Below are positions 1-9,737 of a DNA stretch of 64,000 bases, piece after piece. Source of the stretch: Amanita rubescens (lineage: Eukaryota > Basidiomycota > Agaricomycetes > Agaricales > Amanitaceae); NCBI GenBank assembly GCA_015039365.1, contig WION01000178.1, positions 45,620-109,619 of the forward strand, written 5' to 3'. A program made the position numbers and the translations under genes. Under the pieces are notes generated by a model. The model had not been told where the DNA came from and did not search any database. It saw nothing but the letters and a program-made list of their open reading frames with translations. Position 1 is the stretch's first letter. The number at the start of each line of letters is the position of its first letter.

Positions 1-157
1 AGTTAATAGAAAAAATCTCCAGGTCATTAAATTTGACCGAATACGATCCTGTTTGACCCTCGTACTCTTCTTCGGCCTTCACTTCCTTGGACTCATGGCC
101 ATCAATAATCAGTTGAAGGGGGTCAAAGAAGTGGTTTTCAAATGTGGCGGTGGACAT
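1..157 (-). CDS. Small unknown protein, copy 1 (partial, runs off window)
   Basis: This is the 5' part of a gene whose start codon lies at 157-155 and whose 3' part is outside the window. The first 50 or so residues are almost identical to those of the gene at 1868-2377, starting MSTATFENHFF and continuing with a conserved LQLIIDGHESKEVKA stretch and a few substitutions. The near-identity continues a dozen or so bases upstream of the start and then stops, so the promoters differ. No domain is recognised. It is called coding only because the same frame is kept open in the second copy; it could be a pseudogene further left. Confidence 0.5.
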   Translation of the reverse strand, partial: MSTATFENHFFDPLQLIIDGHESKEVKAEEEYEGQTGSYSVKFNDLEIFSIN

Positions 158-1867
158 CTACGGTCGAACGACTATGATGAGAACTTGGTGGTAAAGAACC
201 TGAGGTTTATGAGACTATCTTGTGACTCAGTAGTTGGAATTAGGTGGAGCGATCGAGACATCGGAGCCCGATCTCGTGCCTACGTCGAGATATGGCCTTC
301 CTTCCCGGCCTGGTGGAGAAAAGCAGAATTCTGGATAGCGAGAGGTACCTGACACTTATCGGCTGACAGGGGCGATTTCACGGGGCGTTGGTGTCGGGGA
401 AGATACAACCTGTGTCTTTCATTCCGGCAATCTAAATCACATCGTTAGACATGGACACCGAGTACAATTCGCTAAGCTCACGAAGATATATATAGCGGAG
501 GAGCGAGAACATCGCCTATGAAGATTGTCCTCCTGCACTCGAAAAATTGACGCTGTCTTATGATCTTGATGGAGCCCAGTCAAACCGCGTAATTTTCAGA
601 CGATAAAAGTCCTATGCCAGGTAGGAATGTTAGTTGTCACTTCTGAATCGCCACAGATGAGCCAATTTTTCGGATGTAAAAGTCTTTCTTACCTTCACTG
701 TAAGCCAATTTCTACCACATAACGCGTTTCCCCGAATCACGGAAAATCACCTGCAGGGTATTGCAGACATTTATAATCAGATAACTTGTACAGCATTCAT
801 TCGTAGTTTGGGCATTCTCGTACCGATAAACTTGCCGATTTCCGAAACGAAAAAGGAAGTCACGGAGATGGTGTGACATTTGCGCATGTTTGCACCACGC
901 TTCAGTCTCAACTCTTCCGTCGTGCAGGTTTCGCCTCCTTGGATCTGGACCTTTTGACGATGGCAGAGGATCTTCATCGTCGTTTGTCTTCTTCGTGTTC
1001 TGGGCCGTAGTCGACCCAGCGCACAGTAGTGGTTTGCGATGGTGAAATGGTCACGGTCGAAACACCTTTTCCCTGCAATGATGTATTCTACATCCGTAGC
1101 TTTTACAAATCAAACCATCAGTATTTTAAACAAGATACGTCTTCATCGTAAAGAATGAGATACGCGTCGGGTAATCAAAGTTCTCCTGCTCCCGAACGTC
1201 CCTCAGCTTGCTACACGTCTGTGCGAGTTGGGCGCAATCATCAAGGTCCGGAATCCTTATGGTGGCATCCTTCCTTTTGTGTCGTACGATACCCGCAGAG
1301 ACGGTCGCATTGTCCTTATGTCAATCCAAAAACAATTTATCCTCCATGACTCGTTCCTCATGGCACGTTTTCCAAAAGCCGCTAGTCGATAGCATATATC
1401 AAAGAAACACCGACACAGTTATCCGCCGGTTCCGATATTATCGCGGTTCTCATTTTCTCATCTATATTGCTGGGTGCCGCCGGGAACACGAAGCTAATCC
1501 TAAATTGAGCGTTCTTGATATCCCTGGTTCGTTCCGCGGGCGGGAACGTAGGTAAATGCCGCTCAATCATCCCTGAACAGGCCCTTTTTCGACGGTATGA
1601 CGCATCGACATACCTTCTTTTCTTTCGCTGCTCACGCGTTTGCGAAAGGCTATGGCGACTAGCCATCAATGAATTCACGTTCTTCCGCGGTGGTCTTCTG
1701 ATTCAACGTCCGATATAACCTGGGAAGCATTCGGCGGTGGAATATCATGATGGTGGCGCAAGCACGTTTATACAGAAACGTAGAAAGATTAAACTGAACA
1801 GAAAAGAACACCGATATCAGTCTGTACTGGTTTCCCGGTATTCTACTTAGATCTGGAAAGGACATAG
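158..1867. other. No supported gene
   Basis: This 1.7 kb stretch between the two copies of the small unknown gene holds only short open frames without family resemblance or plausible exon chains. No repeat or RNA gene was recognised. Confidence 0.4.
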
Positions 1868-2377
1868 TCAGTCATGAAGAGTGGATGCCCAAGAATTTAT
1901 GAAACTCACGGCGAAGATGTTGACATTCTGTCGTGCAAAGAAGAAACCCTCACTGCTGCCGTGATTGATCGAGAACTTTCCTGGGAGACGTGGCTCAGAT
2001 GCCGAAACACCATTTGCCTCGATCACGACAGACTCTTCTTCGCCCGGTTTCACTAGATGAAGTTGGGAGGCAGTTTTGTTTCTGACCTGCAGGAGCTGCG
2101 GCTAAGGTATGGTTCGGCGCATGAGATGATGAGCGAAATTCTTTGATTGTGACCAAGACGTTGGACGTACTCTGGGCTGTCCCTTAAACAGCTGGATGGT
2201 AAGGGCAGTCTCTCCCCCGTACTTAATAGAAAAAATCTCCAGGTCATTTAATTTGACCGAATATGATCCTGCTTGACCCTCGTACTCTTCTCCGGCCTTC
2301 ACTTCCTTGGACTCATGGCCATCAATAATCAGTTGAAGGGGTTTAAAGAAGTGGTTTTCAAATGTGGCGGTGGACAT
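1868..2377 (-). CDS. Small unknown two-exon protein, copy 2
   Basis: Two exons (2377-2171 and 2101-1868) give 146 residues. The donor after codon 69 (GTACGT) and an acceptor ending CTTAG join the frames exactly, and exon 2 then stays open to its stop. The first part is acidic and rich in alternating hydrophobic residues (LQLIIDG, YSVKLNDLEIFSIKY, ALTIQLF), which suggests a beta-rich fold; the second part contains VKPGEEESVVIEA and an aromatic run GFFFA. No signal peptide or membrane helix is evident. The partial copy at 1-157 supports the frame and the start. Function is not recognised. The single intron is about 69 nt. An alternative short ending without the intron (91 residues) cannot be excluded. 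Confidence 0.5.
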
Positions 2378-2940
2378 CTACGGTCGAACGAGAGTCAGGT
2401 TAGGACAACAGAACTGAGAGGGGAACTACGAACTAGAACTGGTAAAGAACGCAACAAAACTTTAGAGACACGCGAACCAAATTGAAACAATGAGCTAATC
2501 GCTGACGTGACTTAGGTGGAGCGACCGAGACATCGCCGGAGCCCGAAAGGGGACGGCAACCTTCCTCGTGCCTACCGTGCACATTCAGTGTCGGATACCA
2601 TCGAATCCAACATCTATTTGACTACTCGTACAGATTACAAAGTGGGACAGCCGCAGGCGGTCAGGCGAGGCTTGTGGAAGTGTTGTCTGGTGCTTCTAAC
2701 AAGTTAGCAATCTTCAAGAATTGGCAACTTGCGAAGCTGCTAACTGTCCGATATCAAGACGAACCTGACAGTGAAGCGGAATCAATCGTTACCCAAGCTT
2801 GGTGAAGTGACTCCCAAAAGTCAACGGCATGAGTTCACTTCTTGGTTCACCGAAGCGCTCACGAGCGATCAAATGCAAACGGCGAAAACAATGAGAACGG
2901 GTGACTTGTGACGCGTAGATACAAGGCAATAGTCATAATG
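2378..2940. other. No supported gene
   Basis: Gap between the small unknown gene and the 3' end of bub3. Only short frames without resemblance to known families are seen. Confidence 0.4.
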
Positions 2941-4330
2941 TTAGTTCCCCGGCCATCCTTTAGGCTGTAAAGTCAATAGGTCAGGTGGATCCTCATACAT
3001 GACACTTGACTCGCACCTTAACCTCATCTCCCAATTTTCTAACAACAATCAGAGGCCTCTCAGCCGTCTTCAACCCCGCTTCTCCGTCATCCCAGGTATA
3101 ACTAAGAGACATTGCAAGTTTCGTTCCATCACAGTTAAACGCAAGGGAAGAAACAGCGTTATTGAATTTTGGATATTGACGTAACCGCTTTTTGACTTTG
3201 TGATCCCAAATGGACACGGTCCCATCCGAACCGCCAGATGAAAACGTGTTGTAGCTATCGTGGATGTCATAAAAATTAGTCTTGGGTATTGAGAGTGAGA
3301 AACATGCGTACGTTGGGTGGAATGCAAGAGCATTGACGGGCCAAACGTGGTCGACATCATCAATCGTTTGTCGGTGGCATTTGAAAGCGTATTTCTTATC
3401 CTGAGCTTCAGGTGCAGGATCGAAATACTCGACAGCGATCCTCCCCTCAACGGAAGCAGTGGCGTAGCCTGCATATAATGTAAATCAAACGAATACGTGA
3501 ACGTTCTTCTCTTACCTTCACCGGTTGGCATACATGCCAGCGATCTGGTCATGTATTTTAAGCTACTCTCGCGTGTGAGGCTAGGCGCGTCCATTCTACG
3601 GATGTCGTAGATGTGGAACAATCGGCTTGCCATGGCCACGACTACAGTGTTATTGACATGGTCGATCTGATATATGCGCTCTGGAGTTGAGTGTGAAGAT
3701 TGTTGCGGCGTTGGAGACCGCGAATCCCACAATCGCAATGTGCGATCCCAGGAACCGGTTATGAGTGTACCTAGTGGAATGGTCATACGTCCGTCGTTGA
3801 AATATTGGATAAACTGCGTACTTGACTCCGGGGACCACGTCATCGTTGAAACAGCATCATTGTGGCTTCCGAGGACGTTGACTCCCTCCGTTCTGAGGTC
3901 CAACCTGTGAGGTAAAGAGTTAGAGGGATTTGAGCCATGAAGGACGCACAGACTATATTACGGACTCTCTAACAGCAGTGTCCAAGCCTCCGCTGTAACC
4001 GTGAGCTCCATCCGAGAAACAGCATGTCAACACGGCCGCTCGATGATCAAACTTTGCTTTCGCCTCGCTGTCCTTCCCTCCCCTTTCGCCGACTTCATAT
4101 AAACGTACATGCTACGTGTAATATAGTGAGTAGGTGGTGTGAAACAATGAAAAAGCTGCGCACCGTGTCCCAAGACGAAACGAGCAGATGATCGGGGTTT
4201 GAAGGCGAGTATTTCACTTGAGAAATGCTGTCGAACGGAGGCGAGGGCAAAGTAATAGAGCTTCCATCATCTATTTAATAAAGTTTAGATAAAATATCGA
4301 GCGCAGGGTGCAGGGACACTTACCAGCCAT
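2941..4330 (-). CDS. bub3: Mitotic checkpoint WD40 protein Bub3
   Basis: Bub3 is a seven-bladed WD40 propeller that binds MELT repeats of the kinetochore protein Knl1 and carries Bub1 and BubR1/Mad3 in the spindle checkpoint. Eight exons were assembled: 4330-4324, 4270-4164, 4111-3966, 3904-3822, 3770-3516, 3468-3312, 3254-3017 and 2964-2941, giving 338 residues, normal for fungal Bub3. Introns are 47-57 nt. Exon 1 holds only seven bases (Met-Ala plus one base). Diagnostic segments include PFDSISQVKYSP near the N-terminus, SSWDT, LITGSWDRTLRLWD, GRIAVEYFD, SDGTVSIWDHKVKKRLRQYP, LAFNCDGTKLA and YTWDDGEAG, and an ending KLGDEVKPKGWPGN. Two introns (3821-3771 and 3311-3255) are multiples of three and would be read through by a naive open-frame call, inserting spurious residues. 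Identity is close to certain; exon borders are strongly supported by the family sequence. Confidence 0.96.
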
Positions 4331-5306
4331 GACCACAGTTTTTGGATTGTAAGACGGGAAGGAGGAAGTCTCTTTGTTGTTATTTGTTTGATATCGAGGG
4401 TGATGCCAACAACTAAAGGTTTCCCGCGCCGCTTTCTCCGAGACAACTCAAATGTCTCATTCGCTGTCAATCTGTCGCGGGACATAATTTCGCTGCGCTG
4501 GTACAGGGGACGAAGATGAATCGCGAAATCATATCGGGGACTCTTTAGGTGAGCACGTACATTCTGGGTCATTTATTGCAGAGGTAAAAACTGTGCTGAT
4601 ATAACTCAGAGGTACGTAGATGAAAATTTCCCAGTGTTTTATAAGCATGGAACAACATCTGGTGAGTGTTTGGTGTAACAAAGTTCTGATGAGCTTATCA
4701 TGATTGCGAACTGCCGATGTCTATGGTCAGTTGATTTCCCTTTTAAGATTGTGCATATTGCTGCGTGGTCTTGGGTCTGATCCTCACGGCAACATGCTTG
4801 TGGTGAAATGTATCGATTGTGGATGCGCAGCCCGTCCCAAACATTGCAGGTAATACGTGTACTTGTAGGTAGCACAGGACATTGAACACCGCCAAGCAAG
4901 AGTGAGGCGTGCTTCGATCGATGCGTGCCTTAAACATTAATTGAATGGAATCTAATAAAGCCAGGATACTGTAAACGAGAGCGCGTAGTGAGTAGTTTCT
5001 ATCTCCGTTCGAATGCTTGATAATAAGACATTGGCCACCAAGACCATTCCAGCGACTTTCAGCGTTGATGCGGAGCACTGAATAAGGTATACCACGATCG
5101 AAACAGGAACGTGACATCCATGAGGCACCGGTAAAAGTAATACGTATCAAACGATAACCACAGCACCGTGCGTTCCCCAACCTATTCATTTCAGCCCACC
5201 GTGAGAAGGTCAAGGGGGTTCTGGAGTCTAAAGCTAAGCTCTCTTATATTCCTTCTGGGCGAATCCACGTATCGCCCTGCCCCCTTCCTCTTTCAAGCCA
5301 TACGCC
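4331..5306. other. Intergenic, promoter side of bub3 and gene A
   Basis: This separates bub3 (minus) from gene A (plus), so it must hold both promoters. A 156-codon minus-strand frame at 5213-4743 shows no family resemblance and no splice support, and is not called. Nothing else was recognised. Confidence 0.4.
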
Positions 5307-6330
5307 ATGACTAAAGCCACGAAAACTCGCCCTACTGTCCTCGCTTCCTCCACTTCTTCTATACAAGAAGCAAATGAAAGCATCGGTACATCCGAAACGG
5401 GTGTTGGATCGGGCTCGGACGCCGTCGACGTCTCATTAGACGTAACTTCAATTGTATTGACGACGCTTAGAGATGCATCCAATATCCCACCTGTCCCATT
5501 CTTATCCGACGCTGCCGGGATTGCGGTAAACATCGCTGGAGTTGTACAGGTCAGTTACGCTAAACACATCTCATGGTAGTCATCAATAACGGGGAGTAGA
5601 AAGCAAGAAGCAACAAAGGCGGATTCAAGAGGCTTGGAGAGGAGTCGTGCGAACTCGTTTATGTGATTGTCCGTGCCAATCAGGACGTCTTGAGTGTGGA
5701 GGAGGTACCAGGCAACTTAACTGAGAATCTCCAACACCTTGTCAAGTAAGTTCTTTCATCGTACAGGCTCGGTGAAATAATCTTAATTTGTATGAGTAGC
5801 GCGCTTACCTCTGCTCAAAAGTTCGCACAAAAAGGCGCATCCAGGAATTTCTTCAAAGCCATGCTCTGTTCCAACGCAGATTCTGGGAGGATAAAAGACC
5901 ACAGAGAGAAGTTGAAACAGTTTATGAGGGTCTTTGGTGTAAGTATTTCTTTCGCCAATGGATGATCGCATTGACAATTCGATTGGTGTGCCTCTAGCTT
6001 CAACCAGATATCAGCCTCCACGAAACCGTGGCAAAGCTAGCATCACAACAGGTCGAGATGAAGAAAGAGATCGAACGCAGAAAAACACCGGATCCAAGTA
6101 GGAGCACAAGCCCGTCGACGATACCCCCACCCAGAACCCCCGATTCTCAAATCCCGACTAGGGGGCCAGTTAAAGTAACAACTGCTGCGGAGGATGTGGC
6201 GCCCAACAAAACCCCTGGCAAGACCATGACAAACATGAGTTCGCACAACGCGGCGACCAATAGTACATTGAATGCCGGAAATAACACTGTAGCGACGACG
6301 AAATTGGTGACTAATAAGGGTAGATCTTAG
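5307..6330 (+). CDS. Gene A: HeLo/MLKL-N-like four-helix family protein
   Basis: Four exons (5307-5549, 5600-5745, 5800-5938, 5998-6330) encode 286 residues. Residues about 40-180 follow the pattern shared by all nine paralogues: VSLDVTSIVLTTLRDAS, PVPFLSDAAGIAVNI, an N-K-x-G-F block, SCELVYVIVRA, a QKFAQKGASRNFF block and a REKLKQFMRVFG block, then LQPDISLHETVAKLAS. This recalls the MLKL N-terminal/HeLo-like four-helix bundle common in basidiomycetes, which in known members binds and permeabilises membranes; that role is inferred here. The tail (about 105 residues) is rich in Pro, Thr, Ser and Asn and has no membrane helix. Exon phases (0, 2, 0) match those of B-I. The start is supported by a similar N-terminus in E (MVKTAQRRRPFLALSTQ versus MTKATKTRPTVLASSTS). 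Confidence 0.75.
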
Positions 6331-6818
6331 GTTTTGCAATAGTCTGTTTCGCGGGAGGAAGCTGCGCTTTCTTGGATATGTCATTATAGATTCACACGAT
6401 GTTTTTGAGCTTCTGAACCAGAACGACAAAATTGATTTATGACCGAGAAATGTCAATCTTGATACCCGTGATCTAAGAAGTGCTGCTGCTGTAGACCGTG
6501 GTGCCGATCCACTCAGGAAAGCGATATCCTTCCATGTCGAGAAATTCAAAGCCTTCCTTTAGGCCATGCATCATCCCTGTGTGAACGTGTGACATAATTC
6601 ACATCAAGAGTGACAATCGTTGAGTTTATGGTCAAAGATACAACGTCCACGTGGCGCCGTCCACAGTGGTTCACAGCAATGCAGCCAGCGCTAGGCCTAG
6701 CCCGAGATCGTCACCTGATATTCACAGCCTCGTTGTTTCCACCACCTCATCTTCTTGTCTCCTTGATTTGGCCCCTCGTTTTTTCAGATACATTGCTATC
6801 ATCACGAGAACCTAATCA
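6331..6818. other. Intergenic between A and B
   Basis: No gene seen. The last 250 bases resemble the sequence upstream of gene C (about 8400-8560), as expected if B and C arose by tandem duplication together with their promoters. Confidence 0.5.
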
Positions 6819-7897
6819 ATGGCCCATGATGAAAAGGCCACGCCCAAACCGTCGGACACGACGAATGATGTCGAGCTTGATGTAGCGGCCGTGGTGTTGA
6901 AGACATTAGAAAATATTGCAGGGACATCACCTATCCCTGCGTTAAAACAATCTGCGAAACTGACATTGGAGATAACGACTACAATTCAGGTGTGTTTAGT
7001 TTACGTGATCGAAACTGAGGGTATAGCTGACGATGCATTGGGTATTATCCTCTGGCTTTGGTATGCGTGGAAAGTGTAGACAGCTAAGGGAAATAAAGAT
7101 AACTTTGAGGGGCTCGCGTGTGATGCGAGAGAGTTGGTTTTTGTTATTTCTTGCGCGGTTCAAGATGTGGGAAGGGAGATGAATGTACCACTTGACCTGA
7201 TGAATCATCTTGACCAAGTTTTAAAGTGGGTCTCGAAACTTAAATCAGATTGCATGTTATCGACTTTCATTGGCTGACTAATGTTTATCTAGTATTCTGA
7301 TTCAGGTGAAAGAGTTCGCAGAGAAAAGTTCATCGAGGAGCTTGTTCTCAGCTTTGATGTCGGCTGAAGGGGATGCGGAACAGATACAAAGCTACCGGCA
7401 GATGCTGCTACAACAGTGCGCAAGTCAATTTGGAGTACGTGCCTTGTGAGAAGCATCCGCGCGGCAAGAACTGACGTTTATTGTCATAGACGGATATCAA
7501 TCTCAAAGTTATGGTATTTAAGTTGGTTGCACGACAGGCAAAGATACCCGAGCCCGAGTTACCAGAGGAACGGGTTGGCGTGGAGCGCAACGGGGACACC
7601 GCTCCTAGTCCCAATTCTAGTCCCAATCTTGTCAGCAAAAGCGGTAGTAGGAGTGTATCCACTACGAGGAGCAACGTCGAGCAGAATGAAACCAATTCGG
7701 GTAAAGAGCGCACAGGCAGTCGGGTCGTTAACGATGCCTCCACCACGACAGTCAATGGCAGCGCTGGCCACGACAAAGCGTGGGTGAAACATGACAATTC
7801 TGTACATGTGGGAGAAGGGGTAAGTTTTGCGGGAGCATACGGGTTCAATTTCGGGGGGTCGCCCTCCGTGACTTGGAACATCAGTAAGACGTCTTAA
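6819..7897 (+). CDS. Gene B: HeLo/MLKL-N-like protein with Asn/Gly-rich motif tail
   Basis: Four exons (6819-6989, 7080-7225, 7293-7434, 7490-7897) encode 288 residues. The helical part has VAAVVLKTLENIAGTSPIPAL, KGNKDNFEGLA, ARELVFVIS, VKEFAEKSSSRSLFSAL and YRQMLLQQ, then TDINLKVMVFKLVA. The tail (from about residue 170) is low complexity, rich in Ser, Pro, Asn and Thr, without a membrane helix. Its last 34 residues contain VHVGEGVSFAGAYGFNFGG, which matches the end of gene C in spacing and composition although the sequence between is unrelated. This conserved terminus could be a protein-interaction or assembly motif. Gene C, 670 bases downstream on the same strand, is the closest paralogue. 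The fold assignment is from pattern; a membrane role is inferred. Confidence 0.75.
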
Positions 7898-8563
7898 GGC
7901 TGGTTATCTCATCCTAGCGTTTCGTCCCTTCCAGTACTATCATTATGTGCATGTTTGAAACCACCAAAGATGGTAGTAATTGTGTCGCAAACATATTCGT
8001 TCGATTTTACTCAAACAGCCGACTTGTATTGAAATCGCAAAAGCTCGATGATGCCATTGAGTTCGAACACCGAAAAACACGTTCAGTGCTAGGGAGGCAA
8101 AGATTGAAAAATGATTTATCATATTGAACTCTCAGTCATATAACACGATAATCACGTTCTGCAAGCATGAGCATGCCTGCGTGCACGTACTGTATATCGT
8201 TAACGATGGAAGTGCCACTATGCCAGTCAAACGTGTGACGTGTGACATGTAACATTAACGCCGCTCTCTGAAGACTTTCAAGTTTCAAACGACCTTTACG
8301 CTACTATGCCCTATCGCATTAACCCGACAAAAAAAGTCAAAAGCGTCCGTTTGGTCGTACATCCACGTGGTATCACTCAGGATCTGGTTCGCGTCCCGTA
8401 CTAGGCGCTAGTAGGCGAGATGATCATCACCTGACATTCAAAAATAATGCCACAGCCTCGTTGTTTCCGCCACTCTTCTTTCATCACCTTGCCTTGCCCC
8501 TTCGTCCTTTCTTCCGTCAGGATCAAACCCAGATACATCGCTATTGACACGAGAACATAATCG
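7898..8563. other. Intergenic between B and C
   Basis: No gene supported. The part nearest C is similar to the upstream region of B. A 60-codon plus frame at 7945-8127 lacks any resemblance and is not called. Confidence 0.5.
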
Positions 8564-9737
8564 ATGACCCGCCTCAGCGGTGAAAAAGCAAAAGCAAAAG
8601 CCGCGTCCAGAGCATCGGATGCTGCTGATGTTGGGCTTAGTGTAGCGGCCACTGTATTGCAGACATTGCAAGCCGTTGCAGGAGCATCACCTGTCCCCGG
8701 GTTAGCACAGGCTGCAAATCTGGCGTTGGAGATAACGAAAATGGTTCAGGTGTGTTTACATGATCGATCTTGGGCGTATAGCTGACGACGACTGGGTGTT
8801 CTCCACATATAGGCAGTGAAAGGAAATAAAGCTGGCTTTGAGGGGCTCGCGGATGATTCGAGAGAGTTGGTGTACGTGATTTTTTGTGCGAATCGAAATG
8901 TGGAAAAGGCGGAGGACGTGCCACCGGGGCTAGTGGAACAGCTTGACCGTATTTTAAGGTGGGTCGGGTTCGAGTGGCATGTTATGGAGTTTGGTTTGAC
9001 CCATGTCCACTTAGTGTCCTTTTTGATGTTAAGGCGTTTGCAGAAAAAGGCACTTCTAGGAACAAATTCTCGGCTTTCGTACGGGCTGGAGTGGATGCAG
9101 GACAGATACAAGGCTATCGACAGAAGTTGCAGCAATCTTTAGGTACATTTGGGGTGAGTATGTCGCGGGAAATGGCATGGCGGCGAACTCATGATTATTA
9201 TTATAGTTTCAGACAGACATTAGCCTCCAGGTTATGGTGCACAAATTGGTTGCGCACAATGGGAAGATGCTCGAGATGCTTGAGAATAAGGACAAAGCAG
9301 AGCCCAACGGCCAATCAAAAGGCTCTAGTCCCGATCCTAATCCGACGCCTGGCCCCGGCCCCGGTCCTGATCCTAGTCCTGGTCCTGGTCCTAGTCCTGG
9401 TCCTGGCCCCAGTGTTAAACCGGCGTCGGGCTTTGATTTTAGCGGTGCAGGCGGCAGCCCCAACCCCTGGGCCGGTATGAAGATAAACCGTACACGAGGG
9501 GATATCGAGATGAACCAAGTCTACAACGTCACGAACAACAGCGACTCAAACAATACCTACACGAACAGCACCGTGAATAAGAATAACACTTCGACAGTCA
9601 ATAACAACTACAATCGTGGGGGAGATACCGTGACGAACGATTATTCTGTCAAGATGGGAGAAAACGTCAACTTTTCGGGCGCGTCCGGCATTAACTTTGG
9701 ATCAAATAATGTGAATAATATGGGTCGGTCGTCGTAG
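8564..9737 (+). CDS. Gene C: HeLo/MLKL-N-like protein with Pro-Gly linker and Asn-rich tail
   Basis: Four exons (8564-8749, 8813-8958, 9015-9153, 9213-9737) encode 331 residues. The helical region (about 20-170) has VAATVLQTLQAVAGASPVPGL, VKGNKAGFEGLAD, SRELVYVIFCA, VKAFAEKGTSRNKF, GYRQKLQQSLGTFG and TDISLQVMVHKLVA. Residues 197-226 are a Pro-Gly/Pro-Ser/Pro-Asp repeat acting as a linker. Residues 257-295 are strikingly Asn/Thr rich (NVTNNSDSNNTYTN, VNKNNTSTVNNNYN). The end (300-331) has VKMGENVNFSGASGINFGS, matching the end of gene B, and a shorter related GFDFSGAGGS lies at 230-239. Two related remnants occur at 14.1 and 19.4 kb. The Asn-rich composition suits a self-assembling, prion-like tail, but this is inference. 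Confidence 0.78.
9330..9419 (+). repeat. Coding minisatellite (Pro-Gly / Pro-Ser / Pro-Asp)
   Basis: About 90 bases made of six-base units encoding Pro-Gly, Pro-Asp, Pro-Asn or Pro-Ser (CCTGGT, CCCGGC, CCTAGT, CCTGAT variants). It lies inside exon 4 of gene C, between the helical domain and the Asn-rich tail. The equivalent place in gene B has only a few PSPNSSPN residues, so the linker length has changed since the two genes separated. Confidence 0.85.

Noticed and set aside
53..352. Plus-strand 99-codon frame, repeated at 2273-2485
   Set aside because: It is the antisense shadow of the small minus-strand gene; the minus frame continues through a good intron into a second exon.
3255..3311. 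Extra residues inside bub3 if read without splicing
   Set aside because: GT-AG borders and the Bub3 family sequence show this is an in-frame intron.
4743..5213. Minus 156-codon frame downstream of bub3's start
   Set aside because: No family resemblance, no splice context and no paralogue; probably chance.
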